From Rhizobium sp. NLR16a (GTDB taxonomy: Bacteria; Pseudomonadota; Alphaproteobacteria; Rhizobiales; Rhizobiaceae), in assembly GCF_017948245.1 (NCBI RefSeq), contig NZ_CP072867.1, positions 310,001 to 374,000 of the forward strand: 64,000 nt of DNA. The letters run 5' to 3'. The notes beneath the pieces were generated by a model that saw only the letters and a list, made by a program, of their open reading frames with translations, had not been told where the DNA came from and made no database searches. Below are positions 1 to 8,622 of this stretch, in pieces. A program made the translations under genes and the position numbers. Position 1 is the first letter of the stretch. Each line of letters starts with the position of its first letter.

Positions 1-2
1 TC

Positions 3-89
3 GTTAAACCGTTACATGCAGGTGCCGGCAAGCCGCTGCTCGGCAATCTGAAGGGAATGTGGAAGCACAAGCACATTGACCGGGGCTAA
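3..89 (+). CDS. C-terminal fragment of an unidentified protein (cut by window edge)
   Basis: One frame is open from the left edge to a TAA at 87-89 and encodes 28 residues ending in MWKHKHIDRG. The frame is rich in basic residues and has plausible rhizobial codon use; the other two forward frames hit stops early. It converges on the exporter gene at 97, which leaves a gap of only 7 bp and fits a real gene end. I do not recognise the family; the short basic tail resembles ends of small antitoxin-like proteins, but this is a guess. Confidence 0.4.
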   Translation, partial: VKPLHAGAGKPLLGNLKGMWKHKHIDRG

Positions 90-96
90 CGGCGAC

Positions 97-876
97 CTAT
101 CCGAGGAGGGTGCTCCACGCCATGGCGATGCCGAACGTGAGAATGGCGCCCGCAAAAACACTGTTGAGCGCAGATTGATAGGGCCTAAGGCGGTGCACAA
201 GCTTGCAGCCGAGGACGGCGCCAAACGCGCCTCCCGCGATGAAGACCGCGGCGAGCGGCCAGTCGACGAGACCTGAGATGGAATAGGTGGCAGCCGTAGT
301 CGAACCGAACGCCACGATCGCGACCAAAGAGGTCGACACCGCATTGATCGTCGGCATTCCGGTGGAAAACACCAGGCCGGGGACGATCAGGAAGCCGCCG
401 CCGATTCCGAAAAAACCGGAGACGACGCCGCTTCCACCACCGATCGCAAGAACCTTGGTGGTGTTCCGAGGTTCGAAGATACAGGTATCTTCGCTGGCGA
501 CGCTTATTCGACGCAGCATCAAGATGGCGATGGCGATCATCAGCCCCGAGAAATACAAAAGTAGATGCTTCCCATCGAGCATCTTTCCGATCGATGCTCC
601 GAGCAGCGCCCCGACGGTCCCAGTCGCGCAGTAAAGTCCCGCATACCGCCATATCACCGTTCCTCGGCGCGCGTGCATGACCAGGCTGATCAACGCATTC
701 GAAGCAACGGCAACGGCGCTGGTGGCAATGGCGGTATGGGCGTCGGTCAGCCCTACGGCATGCACAAGAAGCGGGACTGCAAGGATGGAGCCTCCGCCGC
801 CCAAAAGGGCGAGGGTGAAGCCAACCAAGGCGCCGCTGAGGGTCCCCATGCCATATTGAAAAAGATCTAGCGCCAT
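97..876 (-). CDS. TauE/SafE family anion (sulfite) exporter
   Basis: A 259-residue polytopic inner-membrane protein with about eight hydrophobic segments in two related halves. Each half carries a glycine-rich stretch (FTLALLGGGGSILAVP near residue 20, FFGIGGGFLIVPGL near 155), the repeated signature of the TauE/SafE family. Family members export sulfite, sulfoacetate or related sulfur anions. It is the third gene of a minus-strand set after the desulfurase-like and metallo-beta-lactamase genes, 78 bp downstream of the latter, so sulfite produced by those enzymes is the natural cargo. The substrate is inferred from context, as the family also contains uncharacterised members. Confidence 0.85.
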   Translation of the reverse strand: MALDLFQYGMGTLSGALVGFTLALLGGGGSILAVPLLVHAVGLTDAHTAIATSAVAVASNALISLVMHARRGTVIWRYAGLYCATGTVGALLGASIGKMLDGKHLLLYFSGLMIAIAILMLRRISVASEDTCIFEPRNTTKVLAIGGGSGVVSGFFGIGGGFLIVPGLVFSTGMPTINAVSTSLVAIVAFGSTTAATYSISGLVDWPLAAVFIAGGAFGAVLGCKLVHRLRPYQSALNSVFAGAILTFGIAMAWSTLLG

Positions 877-954
877 TTTCAGGATCCTGCTCGAGCATAG
901 AATGTTCAGTAAGCGGACGAGGTGCCGTATCGCCGAGAACAGCGATCGGGTTGC

Positions 955-1833
955 TCAGGACCAGACGGAACCTTGAAAGGCACCCATCGGGAGCTTGAGG
1001 TAGCGAAGGCCGTTTCCTTCGGGTTCCGGTAGCCGGCCGCCGTTGATGTTGACTTGCAGCGCGTGAAGTATGAGCTTCGGCATTGGCAGCGTCCGATCAC
1101 GCGCCTCCCGAAGGTTGACGAACGCATCGGCGCAAGCACATCGCGCAACATGGATGTTTTCCGCCCTCTGACGTTCTACTGTGCTTTCCCAGAGTGGTTG
1201 CCGGCCGCCGGGCTGATAGTCATGTCCCACAAAGAGGCGCGTATCGCCGGGTAATGTCAGGATGTTCTGAATGCTCAACCAGAGTGACCTGGCGCTACCG
1301 CCTGGAAAATCCGCGCGGGCAGTGCCGCTGTCCGGCATGAAGACAGTGTCATGAACGAACACGGCGTCGCCCGCTGTGTAGGTGATCGAGGCAAGGGTGT
1401 GGCCGGGCGAATACATGACGCCGACCTCGATGTTCCCAACAGAGAAGGTGTCTCCATCGAAGAAGAGCCGATCCCACTGGCTGCCGTCGACGGGAAGATC
1501 AGGCCGGTTGTAGATCTTCGACCAGATTTTCTGAACATCCGTGATGCGGCTCCCGATCGCCGTTGGCGCGCCGGTCACCTCCTTCAGATAGGCGGCGGCC
1601 GAAATGTGATCGGCATGCGGATGCGTGTCGAGGATCCAGTGCAGGCGCAGGTCCTGGTCCCGAATGTGACCCAACAGCATCTCGGCGTTGTGGGTCGTCG
1701 TCGATCCTGACTTCTCATCGAAGTCGAGAACCGGGTCGATGATCGCACAGGCCCTGGTTTGCGGATCGCTGACCACGTATTGAATCGAGAAGGTACGCGG
1801 GTCGAAGAAGGCGGCGACATCAGGTCTACGCAC
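955..1833 (-). CDS. MBL-fold metallohydrolase, persulfide-dioxygenase (ETHE1/Blh)-like
   Basis: Read from a GTG at 1833, this is a 292-residue protein whose start overlaps the end of the upstream PLP-enzyme gene by 8 bp, as expected in a coupled operon. The metal motif HPHADH lies at residues 71-76 and downstream histidines occur in SPGHT and FVGHDYQPGG, the layout of ETHE1 and rhizobial Blh proteins. ETHE1-type enzymes are iron-dependent dioxygenases that oxidise glutathione persulfide to sulfite. The frame extends upstream to 1959, but that part lies inside the PLP gene and is arginine-rich shadow sequence. Persulfide dioxygenase activity is inferred, since related members are hydrolases. 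Confidence 0.8.
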   Translation of the reverse strand: MRRPDVAAFFDPRTFSIQYVVSDPQTRACAIIDPVLDFDEKSGSTTTHNAEMLLGHIRDQDLRLHWILDTHPHADHISAAAYLKEVTGAPTAIGSRITDVQKIWSKIYNRPDLPVDGSQWDRLFFDGDTFSVGNIEVGVMYSPGHTLASITYTAGDAVFVHDTVFMPDSGTARADFPGGSARSLWLSIQNILTLPGDTRLFVGHDYQPGGRQPLWESTVERQRAENIHVARCACADAFVNLREARDRTLPMPKLILHALQVNINGGRLPEPEGNGLRYLKLPMGAFQGSVWS

Positions 1834-3325
1834 AGGCCGCCTCCTGTCGACCGGACGCGACCGGTGAGAAAATCGCGCGCGCCGGATCGAAGGTGTATTG
1901 CCCGACATAGGCCGATGCATCCCGCGCGAGTTGCGCGACCGAATCCAGGATGAAGGCAACCGTTTCGTCCGATGCCAGGACGCTCAAGTTGAGCCGCGTG
2001 AATCCGGGCTTCTCGATTTCGTTGCCAGCCAAGATCGCCTGCCGCATGCGCTGCGACGTCCGGGCGTCTATCGAAAGCAGCCGATGCACGTAAGGACCAG
2101 CGCAGGCGCAGCCGCCACGGGCCTGAATGCCAAACCGGTCGCTGAGCATGCGGGTGACCAATTGCTGGTGGATGTAGCTGCCCTTGCCATCGCGCACGCG
2201 AAACGAAAAGATCGGCAAGCGTGCAATAGAGGTGGAGCCAAGCAGTTCGATCTCCGAAACGTCCTTCCACGCGGTGAAGGCGCGCCGCGCGTATTCGTCA
2301 TTCAGCCGCTTGATTGCATCGAGTCCGATCGCATCCTTGACCAGGAAGGCGAGCGCCGCACGGATGTCGCCGATGACGTTGGGCGTTCCCGCTTCCTCCC
2401 GAGACTCCAGGCTGTCGCTGTAATCGTGACCCGTGGGTGAAACGAATTTGACCGTGCCGCCACCGGGCCAGGATGGCCTGCTCGCCACCACCGCGTCGTG
2501 CCGCACGACCAATACGCCGGAAGCCCCTGGGCCGCCCAGGAACTTGTGGGGTGACACGACGACGGCGTCGATTTCGGCGTCAGGCTCAGGCGTCATCGCA
2601 ATCGGTACGTATGGTCCGGCCCCCGCGTAGTCCCAGACCACTTTCGCGCCTGCAGCCTTTGCGATCTTCGTGAGCGACGCGACGTCGGTCAGGATGCCAG
2701 TGACGTTCGATGCGGCAGAGAACGAGCAAATGGTCAAATCTGCGGGGGCGTTCTCAAGGCCCTTCTGCAACATGACCGGATCGGGGCCACCGTCGTTGCC
2801 CTCGACAATTTCGATGACCTCCGCTCCGCTCTCGCGCCAAGGCAGGATGTTCGAGTGGTGTTCATATGGGCCGAGGATGACGCGCACGCTTTTGCCGGCC
2901 GCGATCGCTTCGGTGACGCCCAGCAGGTTCACCAGGCGATTGAGGCCCGCCGTCGCGCCGGATCCGGCAAAAATGACGGCATGCTGTCGATCGGCACCGC
3001 AGAGCTCTCCAATGATTGAGCGGGCTTCCCGTCGAAGCCGGGTCATCATCCCTCCGCAGTAGGACGCCTCGGTATGGCTGTTCGCGTAGTAGGGAAGGAC
3101 GTCTTCGAGGATGAATTCTTCGATCTGTCTGAGGGCGCGTCCCGAAGCCACATAGTCGGCATAGACGAGGTCCCTGGGGCCGAACGGGCCGTCGACCTTC
3201 GCCTTTGAGCCTATCAGCCCCGCCCTGAACCTGCCGATGGGGTCATCTCGGTTGAGATCACTCTTGAACTTGCCGAGAACAGTGGAGAGTTTTTTTGATG
3301 GATAGTGCGCCGCCAGCTCGTGCAT
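1826..3325 (-). CDS. Class V aminotransferase, cysteine desulfurase-like
   Basis: A 499-residue fold-type I PLP enzyme. The Schiff-base lysine is in SPHKFLGGPGASG, and a cysteine-rich loop GGCACAGPY lies near residue 410, where cysteine desulfurases carry the cysteine that accepts the persulfide. It is longer than IscS or SufS because of N- and C-terminal extensions. GGAGG precedes two close ATGs; 3325 is chosen because it has 6-nt spacing, whereas the ATG at 3331 abuts the Shine-Dalgarno sequence. It heads the operon with the MBL and TauE genes and faces the Lrp-type regulator. A role in releasing sulfur from cysteine is inferred from the family and neighbours; selenocysteine lyase-like activity is possible. 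Confidence 0.8.
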   Translation of the reverse strand: MHELAAHYPSKKLSTVLGKFKSDLNRDDPIGRFRAGLIGSKAKVDGPFGPRDLVYADYVASGRALRQIEEFILEDVLPYYANSHTEASYCGGMMTRLRREARSIIGELCGADRQHAVIFAGSGATAGLNRLVNLLGVTEAIAAGKSVRVILGPYEHHSNILPWRESGAEVIEIVEGNDGGPDPVMLQKGLENAPADLTICSFSAASNVTGILTDVASLTKIAKAAGAKVVWDYAGAGPYVPIAMTPEPDAEIDAVVVSPHKFLGGPGASGVLVVRHDAVVASRPSWPGGGTVKFVSPTGHDYSDSLESREEAGTPNVIGDIRAALAFLVKDAIGLDAIKRLNDEYARRAFTAWKDVSEIELLGSTSIARLPIFSFRVRDGKGSYIHQQLVTRMLSDRFGIQARGGCACAGPYVHRLLSIDARTSQRMRQAILAGNEIEKPGFTRLNLSVLASDETVAFILDSVAQLARDASAYVGQYTFDPARAIFSPVASGRQEAACA

Positions 3326-3421
3326 CGTCATCCTCCGCGAAGGGTTTGACAACGATTCTAATCTGCATCACCGTTGAAAACTTCACCAATTTTTTGGATG
3401 AATGGGATAAGATTGGGTCGT

Positions 3422-3904
3422 ATGATCGATAATAATTTGAAAATCGACGAAATTGATCTGAGGATTCTGACGTGCGCGCAGCGGGATTCTTCGCTTTCTC
3501 AACGTGATTTGGCCGAGCAGGTCGGACTGTCGCAGAATGCTTGCTGGCGCCGGCTTCAGCGCCTTTATGCGACTGGCATCATCAAAGGATCGCGCGCCTC
3601 CATCGATTTCGAAGCGCTCGGTTTTGATCTCACGGTGATCGTCATGATCCGAACTCGCCATCACTCAAAGGAATGGTCGGAAGATTTTCGCAAGCACGTC
3701 GACCGGATGCCGGAAGTCGTCGATTTCTACCGAATAGGCGGCGACTGGGACTACCTGATCAAGGTCATCACCAAAGGAATGTCGGGCTATGATGCCTTCT
3801 ACCAGAAGCTGATAACAAACTTCGATCTTGCGACAGTGACCGGCTATTTTTCGATGGAAGCAATCATCAGCAATCGCGCTGTGGACCTGATGCGCATGCG
3901 GTGA
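3422..3904 (+). CDS. Lrp/AsnC family transcriptional regulator
   Basis: A 160-residue regulator with an N-terminal winged helix-turn-helix (IDLRILTCAQRD then LSQRDLAEQVGLSQNACWRRLQ) and a C-terminal RAM-type ligand domain (GGDWDYLIKV, then the usual tail). This is the normal Lrp/AsnC length. In-frame upstream starts exist at 3374 and 3398, but the ATG at 3422 puts the helix-turn-helix at its usual distance. It is divergent from the sulfur operon across about 96 bp of AT-richer DNA, the typical place for an autoregulated local activator. Several Lrp relatives (DecR/CyuR type) sense cysteine, which would fit; the effector here is not known. Confidence 0.88.
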   Translation: MIDNNLKIDEIDLRILTCAQRDSSLSQRDLAEQVGLSQNACWRRLQRLYATGIIKGSRASIDFEALGFDLTVIVMIRTRHHSKEWSEDFRKHVDRMPEVVDFYRIGGDWDYLIKVITKGMSGYDAFYQKLITNFDLATVTGYFSMEAIISNRAVDLMRMR

Positions 3905-4178
3905 CGCCTACGCCGAATCCGCGGTGCACCCCCAGCGGCGTGGCATTCAAACCTCACCGCCTAATTCCGGGGCCAGGTATGAATGCCGGCGGCCACACTG
4001 CTCCGTCGCGCCGGCGCGAAGTCGTCGTGGGCTGCGACGACCTCAATTCGATAGGCAGCGGTTCAAGAAGCTTCAACCGTCAGACAGCTCAGTTTTCTAA
4101 CTTATGCGAATCAGCTCCGGGCGCGACGGATCAAATCCAGACCGGGACGCGATGTGGAACTTCTGCCTGCCAAAGCAC

Positions 4179-4754
4179 CTAGTCCTTGACTGGTTCGCCG
4201 AGCGTATGCATCAGGCGGTTCGCCCAGCCGAATATGGCGGACGACAGCACGAGGTCCAGGGCCTCAAGCTCGGAAAGACCGACGTCCGTCAGCGCCTGCG
4301 CGTCAGCTTGCGTTGCTTTCGGCGGCGTCATCGACAGATGGGCGGAGAAATCGAAGATGGTTTGAAGGTGCTCATCGAGTTCGGCGTCGAGCCCATCGGC
4401 GAAAATGGCGTCGATCACGTCAGTCCGCTTGGTATGGCTGATGAACCGGGAGGCATGGACGGCGGCGCAGTAGACGCAGCGATTGACGACGGAAGCAGCA
4501 GTGGCGCCTAGTTCGCGTTCTCCCGGTGAAAGCCCGTCCTTCCCGTACATGATCAGGTTGAACAGGGGTGAGCGGACAGCGAGGGATTCCGGGTCGTGCG
4601 CAAGCGTCAGGACGTAGGGGGAGATGCCCTTGTTGGAGGGCGTGACCTGCATTGCCTCCCGCTGCTCGGCGGTCGCAGTTTCAAGATCGACTGGAATGAC
4701 GTAAGGCTGCCAGCGCGGAACCTGGGTGGTGAAGGTGTGGACGACTTCGCTCAT
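4179..4754 (-). CDS. AhpD-like (carboxymuconolactone decarboxylase family) peroxidase-related protein
   Basis: A 191-residue protein with the AhpD redox motif CVYCAAVHASRF near residue 95, a CxxC followed by a histidine, in an all-helical CMD-type context. AhpD proteins use this pair for peroxidase or disulfide reductase chemistry. It overlaps the upstream CMD gene by 4 bp (ATGA), so the two are translationally coupled and probably form a pair of related subunits. This arrangement resembles the paired Avi_7169/Avi_7170-type CMD proteins of rhizobia, which lie near flavin monooxygenases and ABC transporters, as here. The physiological substrate is unknown. Confidence 0.75.
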   Translation of the reverse strand: MSEVVHTFTTQVPRWQPYVIPVDLETATAEQREAMQVTPSNKGISPYVLTLAHDPESLAVRSPLFNLIMYGKDGLSPGERELGATAASVVNRCVYCAAVHASRFISHTKRTDVIDAIFADGLDAELDEHLQTIFDFSAHLSMTPPKATQADAQALTDVGLSELEALDLVLSSAIFGWANRLMHTLGEPVKD

Positions 4755-5233
4755 TGTCTTCCTCCGATCAGCGCCAGCCCTGCGATGACTCGAACCTGAT
4801 AATTTACGAAGGCCGCAAGCTCCGACAGCCGGACGATGTCGGCGTCGGTCGTTCCCGCACGGCGCAATCCTTCTATGTGGTCGCGGGTCGCTTCCTGCGG
4901 CGCGACCGTCAGTCGGTCCGCATGGCGGACGATCTCTGCGATGCGTTCATCGGTTGCGCTAGTACCCGGCTTAGCGAGCGGCGCTGTCGATGCCTCGGCG
5001 GCACGTTTCACCAGTTCGTCGTAGTGCTTCGCCAGTTTTTCGTTGTGGTTATGACGGGCCATACGGGCGGCAAGCGCCGCCCTGAGACCATACGACAGGC
5101 CACCGGGATCACGCGGAAGAAGGACTGCGTCGTGGGCGGCTTCGCTGAGGCGCAGGATCTCCGCCCGCTTTCCCATGGCTTCGGCAAGGGCCGAACCGGG
5201 TCTGACGGCGGCAAGAGTTTGGATGAGCGTCAA
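4751..5233 (-). CDS. CMD-domain protein lacking the CxxC motif (partner of AhpD-like protein)
   Basis: A 160-residue helical protein read from a TTG; AAAGGAG with 6-nt spacing supports that start and no better in-frame ATG exists. The second half (VAPQEATRDHIEGLRRAG, then LSELAAFVNYQVRV) matches the CMD-fold layout, but there is no cysteine pair, so it is unlikely to be redox-active alone. It is the first gene of a two-gene minus-strand operon and overlaps the AhpD-like gene by 4 bp. About 150 bp separate it from the divergent LysR gene, suggesting shared control. The assignment to the Avi_7170-like family comes from memory of the gene pair. Confidence 0.65.
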   Translation of the reverse strand: MTLIQTLAAVRPGSALAEAMGKRAEILRLSEAAHDAVLLPRDPGGLSYGLRAALAARMARHNHNEKLAKHYDELVKRAAEASTAPLAKPGTSATDERIAEIVRHADRLTVAPQEATRDHIEGLRRAGTTDADIVRLSELAAFVNYQVRVIAGLALIGGRQ

Positions 5234-5354
5234 GGCAGGCTCCTTTCATCTCGCGGGAGAGCATTAGATCGGTCTGTTCATTATGTCAAAATAGCATGAA
5301 GGCTTGCAATCCATGCGAAATAATTATCTACTATCCGCTCAAATTATGGGAAGC

Positions 5355-5374
5355 CCATGCTTCCAAAAGCATGG
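5355..5374. promoter_or_regulatory. Perfect 8-bp inverted repeat in the leader of the LysR gene
   Basis: CCATGCTT (5355-5362), a 4-nt loop CCAA and AAGCATGG (5367-5374) form a perfect hairpin 13 nt before the LysR ATG at 5388 and just upstream of its GGAG. It lies in the divergent CMD-LysR intergenic region, so it could be an operator or an RNA hairpin affecting initiation. No run of T follows, so it is not a classic terminator. Confidence 0.5.
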
Positions 5375-5387
5375 CTGGCGGGAGTTC

Positions 5388-6386
5388 ATGTTGAATATGA
5401 ATAGAAACCCGTTCGACATTCGGCAACTCGAAGCCTTCGCGGCAGTGATGTCGGCTGGCAGCGTCACCGGCGCGGCCCGGCTGCTCGGCCGTTCGCAGCC
5501 AGCCGTGACGCGGCAGATCCAGGATCTGGAAGCCGATCTGGGCTATGCGCTCCTCCACCGAAGCGGTCCGCGCATCCAGCCGACGTCGCGCGGACGGCGC
5601 TTCCATGCCGAGGTCGAACGTCATCTCGCCAGCCTGACCCACATCCGCGAACGGGCCGAGGCAATCGGTCTTGACGAGCCCGCGACCTTGACCATCGCGG
5701 CAACGCCATCCCTGGCTGCAGGAATCCTGCCGGAGGCTTTGGCGGCCGTCTCGCCCGACCTGATCCCGCGTCATCTCCACGTCCAGGCGCTCGCCGCCGA
5801 AAACGTCGTGCAGGCGGTTCTCGCCCGGTCGGCCGATCTCGGCATATCGAGCCTGCCGCTCGAACATCCCGGTCTTGACATCCACTGGATCGCGGAAGCA
5901 CCGTGCGTGATTGCCATCGGCGCCGACGATCCTCTCGCTGCGAACGATGTCGTTCGCCTGGCCGATCTGGCGGAGCGTCGCATCATCACGCTCGCGAACC
6001 CCTATCGGCTTCGTCATCGCGTCGACGAGGCGCTGGAACGGGCAGGGGTGGCGCCGGATCGCATCATCGACGTCAACGCCTCGCTGACTGCGCTCTCGCT
6101 GGTGCGCGCAGGACTTGGCATTGCCATCGTCGAGCCCGCGACCGTCTGCGGCGTGCCCCTCGATGGCATCGTCATGCGCGTGCTCGACCAGGCCATTCCG
6201 TTCCTGTTCGGTGCGATTACGGCGGCGGCGTTGCCGCTCGCACCGACCGTCGCCGCCGTAATCGATGCCGCGCGACTCGAGGCATTGAAGATGCCCGGCT
6301 GCCGCCTGCTGGAGGCGAATGGCATCGAAACCTTGGCGGACACGGTTTACGGGCAGGCGGCAATTCCCGAAGGAGCGCCCGCATGA
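5388..6386 (+). CDS. LysR family transcriptional regulator
   Basis: A 332-residue LysR-type regulator. The N-terminal helix-turn-helix (FDIRQLEAFAAVMSAGSVTG, then AARLLGRSQPAVTRQIQDLE) is followed by a periplasmic-binding-like effector domain. The ATG at 5388 follows GGCGGGAG closely; 5397 is an alternative. The gene overlaps the flavin monooxygenase gene by 4 bp (ATGA), so the regulator leads the operon it presumably controls. It is also divergent from the two CMD genes. The effector is probably the substrate of the adjacent ABC transporter, by analogy with other LysR-led catabolic clusters. Confidence 0.88.
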   Translation: MLNMNRNPFDIRQLEAFAAVMSAGSVTGAARLLGRSQPAVTRQIQDLEADLGYALLHRSGPRIQPTSRGRRFHAEVERHLASLTHIRERAEAIGLDEPATLTIAATPSLAAGILPEALAAVSPDLIPRHLHVQALAAENVVQAVLARSADLGISSLPLEHPGLDIHWIAEAPCVIAIGADDPLAANDVVRLADLAERRIITLANPYRLRHRVDEALERAGVAPDRIIDVNASLTALSLVRAGLGIAIVEPATVCGVPLDGIVMRVLDQAIPFLFGAITAAALPLAPTVAAVIDAARLEALKMPGCRLLEANGIETLADTVYGQAAIPEGAPA

Positions 6387-7858
6387 GCGATCTCTCCACA
6401 CATCCGGACAATCTTCACGCCCTCGAAGCGCGTCTGCGTCAGGACCTCACCTGGCTGGAACTGCCTGCCAAGGCCTGGGTTCCGGCGCGTGAAGTTGATG
6501 GCAAGCCTGTCATCGACGTCGTCATCATCGGCGGCGGCATGGCAGGCCTCGTCGCTTCCGGAATGCTGAAGCGCCTTGGCGTCGCCAACCATGTCACCCT
6601 CGACAAGGCACCTGCCGGGGAGGAAGGGCCGTGGGTCACTTTCGCCCGGATGCGTACCCTTCGATCTCCCAAACAACTCACCGGTCCCGCGATGGGACTG
6701 CCGGCGCTCACCTTCCGGGCCTATTATGAAGCGCGCTTTGGAAGCGCGGCGTGGGTGGCACTCGACCGGGCGCCGCGCGAGACGTGGATGGACTACCTGA
6801 TCTGGTATCGGAAGGTGCTCGAGCTGCCGGTGCGCAACGGCGTCTCGGTCGATGCGATCCTGCCGCGCGACGACGGCATGCTCGACCTCGCCTGCAGCGA
6901 GAATGGCCGCACGGAAACGATCATCGCCCGCCATGTGGTTCTTGCAACCGGCCGCGACGGTCTCGGCGGCCCCCTCGTGCCCGACATCGCCGAAAATATC
7001 GATCGCAGGTTCTGGGCGCACACCGCCGATGCGATCGACTTCGCAGCGCTGCGCGGCAAGCGGGTAGGGGTGATCGGTGCGGGTGCGTCGGCGATGGACA
7101 ATGCCGCGACGGCGCTCGAAGCCGGTGTCGCCCGCCTCGACATGTTCGTCCGCCGCAAGGAACTGCCGCGGATCAACAAGTTCACCGGCATCGGCAGCCA
7201 GGGCGTCGTCCATGGCTTCGCCGGACTGCCGGACGAATGGAAGTGGCGCTTCCTCGACTACGCCATGAGCCAGCAGACGCCACCGCCGCGTCCGAGCGTG
7301 CTGCGCGTCAGCTCCTTCGAGCAGGCCCACCTTCATCTCCAAAGCCCGATCACCGGCCTGCAGCAGGACGGCGACCAGCTCCTCGTGACGACGTCGAAGG
7401 CCAGCTACCCCCTCGACTTCTTGATCTTCGGGACCGGCTTCAAGATCGATCTGACCAATCGGCCGGAACTGGCCGTCTTCGAACCCCACATCCGACTTTG
7501 GCGCGACCGCTTTCCGACGCCGGCCGGGATGGCGAATGCGGAGCTTGAAGGATCGCCCGATCTTGGCGAGGCTTTCGAGTTCCTTGAGAGGGAACCGGGT
7601 TCCTGCCCGGTTCTCTCGAAGATTCATTGCTTCAACTTCCCGGCGACCCTCAGCCACGGCAAGCTCACCGGCGACATCCCTGCAATCAGCGAGGGCGCCG
7701 ACCGCCTGGCGCGCGGCGTCGTCCGATCGCTCTTCGTCGAAGACCGCGAGAAGCACTTTGCAAACCTCCGGGCCTTCGACACGCCGGAACTTCTCGGCGA
7801 CGAGTGGTTCGATGCCGAGACCGAAGCGCTTTCCGAACTATCTTCCGAAAGGACCTGA
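6383..7858 (+). CDS. FAD/NAD(P)-binding flavoprotein monooxygenase
   Basis: A 491-residue protein with two Rossmann dinucleotide sites: VVIIGGGMAGLVASG near residue 50 for FAD and VGVIGAGASAMDNA near 230 for NAD(P)H. The link LATGRDGLGGP and the later LIFGTGF are typical of flavin-containing and N-hydroxylating monooxygenases. It overlaps the LysR gene by 4 bp and is followed 8 bp later by an ABC ATPase. Such enzymes oxidise N or S atoms of small molecules; with an amino-acid-type transporter next door, an amino acid or thioether derivative is a likely substrate. The exact reaction cannot be read from the sequence. Confidence 0.8.
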   Translation: MSDLSTHPDNLHALEARLRQDLTWLELPAKAWVPAREVDGKPVIDVVIIGGGMAGLVASGMLKRLGVANHVTLDKAPAGEEGPWVTFARMRTLRSPKQLTGPAMGLPALTFRAYYEARFGSAAWVALDRAPRETWMDYLIWYRKVLELPVRNGVSVDAILPRDDGMLDLACSENGRTETIIARHVVLATGRDGLGGPLVPDIAENIDRRFWAHTADAIDFAALRGKRVGVIGAGASAMDNAATALEAGVARLDMFVRRKELPRINKFTGIGSQGVVHGFAGLPDEWKWRFLDYAMSQQTPPPRPSVLRVSSFEQAHLHLQSPITGLQQDGDQLLVTTSKASYPLDFLIFGTGFKIDLTNRPELAVFEPHIRLWRDRFPTPAGMANAELEGSPDLGEAFEFLEREPGSCPVLSKIHCFNFPATLSHGKLTGDIPAISEGADRLARGVVRSLFVEDREKHFANLRAFDTPELLGDEWFDAETEALSELSSERT

Positions 7859-7866
7859 GATCCGAA

Positions 7867-8607
7867 ATGCTTGAGATCAAGAACCTGAAGCTGTCCTACG
7901 GTCGCACGCAGATCCTGAATGGCGTCGATCTCTCGGTGAAACGAGGTGACGTGGTTTCGATCATCGGTCCCAGCGGAACCGGCAAGACGACGCTGTTGAA
8001 GTGCATCAACCATCTAGCGAAGCCGGCATCCGGAACGATTGCCTTCGACGATATCAGGATGGACTTCACGCGGCCGGACAAGACCGCCGTTCGGGCGATC
8101 CGTCTGCGCACCGCGATGGTGTTCCAGCAGTTCAACGTCTTCAAGAACATGACGGTTATTCAGAACGTCATGGATCCGCTGATGGTCGTACAGGGCAAGG
8201 CCAAGGACGAAGCCCGCGCCATCGCGCTGCAGGAGCTTGAGCGGGTGGGGCTTTCCGACAAGCTCGACAACTACCCGTCGCAGCTTTCCGGCGGGCAGCT
8301 CCAGAGAACGGGCATCGCCAGAGCGCTCGCGGTCAAACCGGACGTGATGCTCTTCGACGAGCCGACCTCGTCGCTCGATCCCGAACTCGTGAACGAGGTT
8401 CTCAAGGTGATCAAGGATGTCACGTCCTCGGGCATCACCTCGCTTCTCGTCACGCACGAGATGCAGTTCGCCAAAAACATCTCGAACCGCATCGTCTTCA
8501 TGGACCGGGGTGTCGTCGCAGCCGACGGCAGTCCGTCCGAAATCTTCGACACGCCGTCCAACCCGCGCCTCGCTCAGTTTCTCAATTCCGAACGCGCGAT
8601 CCAGTAA
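7867..8607 (+). CDS. Amino-acid-type ABC transporter ATPase
   Basis: A 246-residue ABC ATPase with Walker A GPSGTGKTT, Q-loop VFQQFNVF, signature LSGGQLQRTGIARAL, Walker B VMLFDEPTSSLDP and the switch histidine in LLVTHEM. The VFQQFNVF and DEPTSSLDPE strings are typical of the polar-amino-acid (GlnQ/HisP) subfamily. The signature reads QLQRTGIARA where most relatives have QQQRVAIARA, a small but clear deviation. It sits between the flavin monooxygenase and its cognate binding protein, all on the plus strand. Confidence 0.9.
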   Translation: MLEIKNLKLSYGRTQILNGVDLSVKRGDVVSIIGPSGTGKTTLLKCINHLAKPASGTIAFDDIRMDFTRPDKTAVRAIRLRTAMVFQQFNVFKNMTVIQNVMDPLMVVQGKAKDEARAIALQELERVGLSDKLDNYPSQLSGGQLQRTGIARALAVKPDVMLFDEPTSSLDPELVNEVLKVIKDVTSSGITSLLVTHEMQFAKNISNRIVFMDRGVVAADGSPSEIFDTPSNPRLAQFLNSERAIQ

Positions 8608-8622
8608 GAAAGGATGCCTGAA

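Noticed and set aside
6347..7756. 469-codon minus-strand frame opposite the flavin monooxygenase
   Set aside because: Shadow composition and overlap with a well-supported enzyme.
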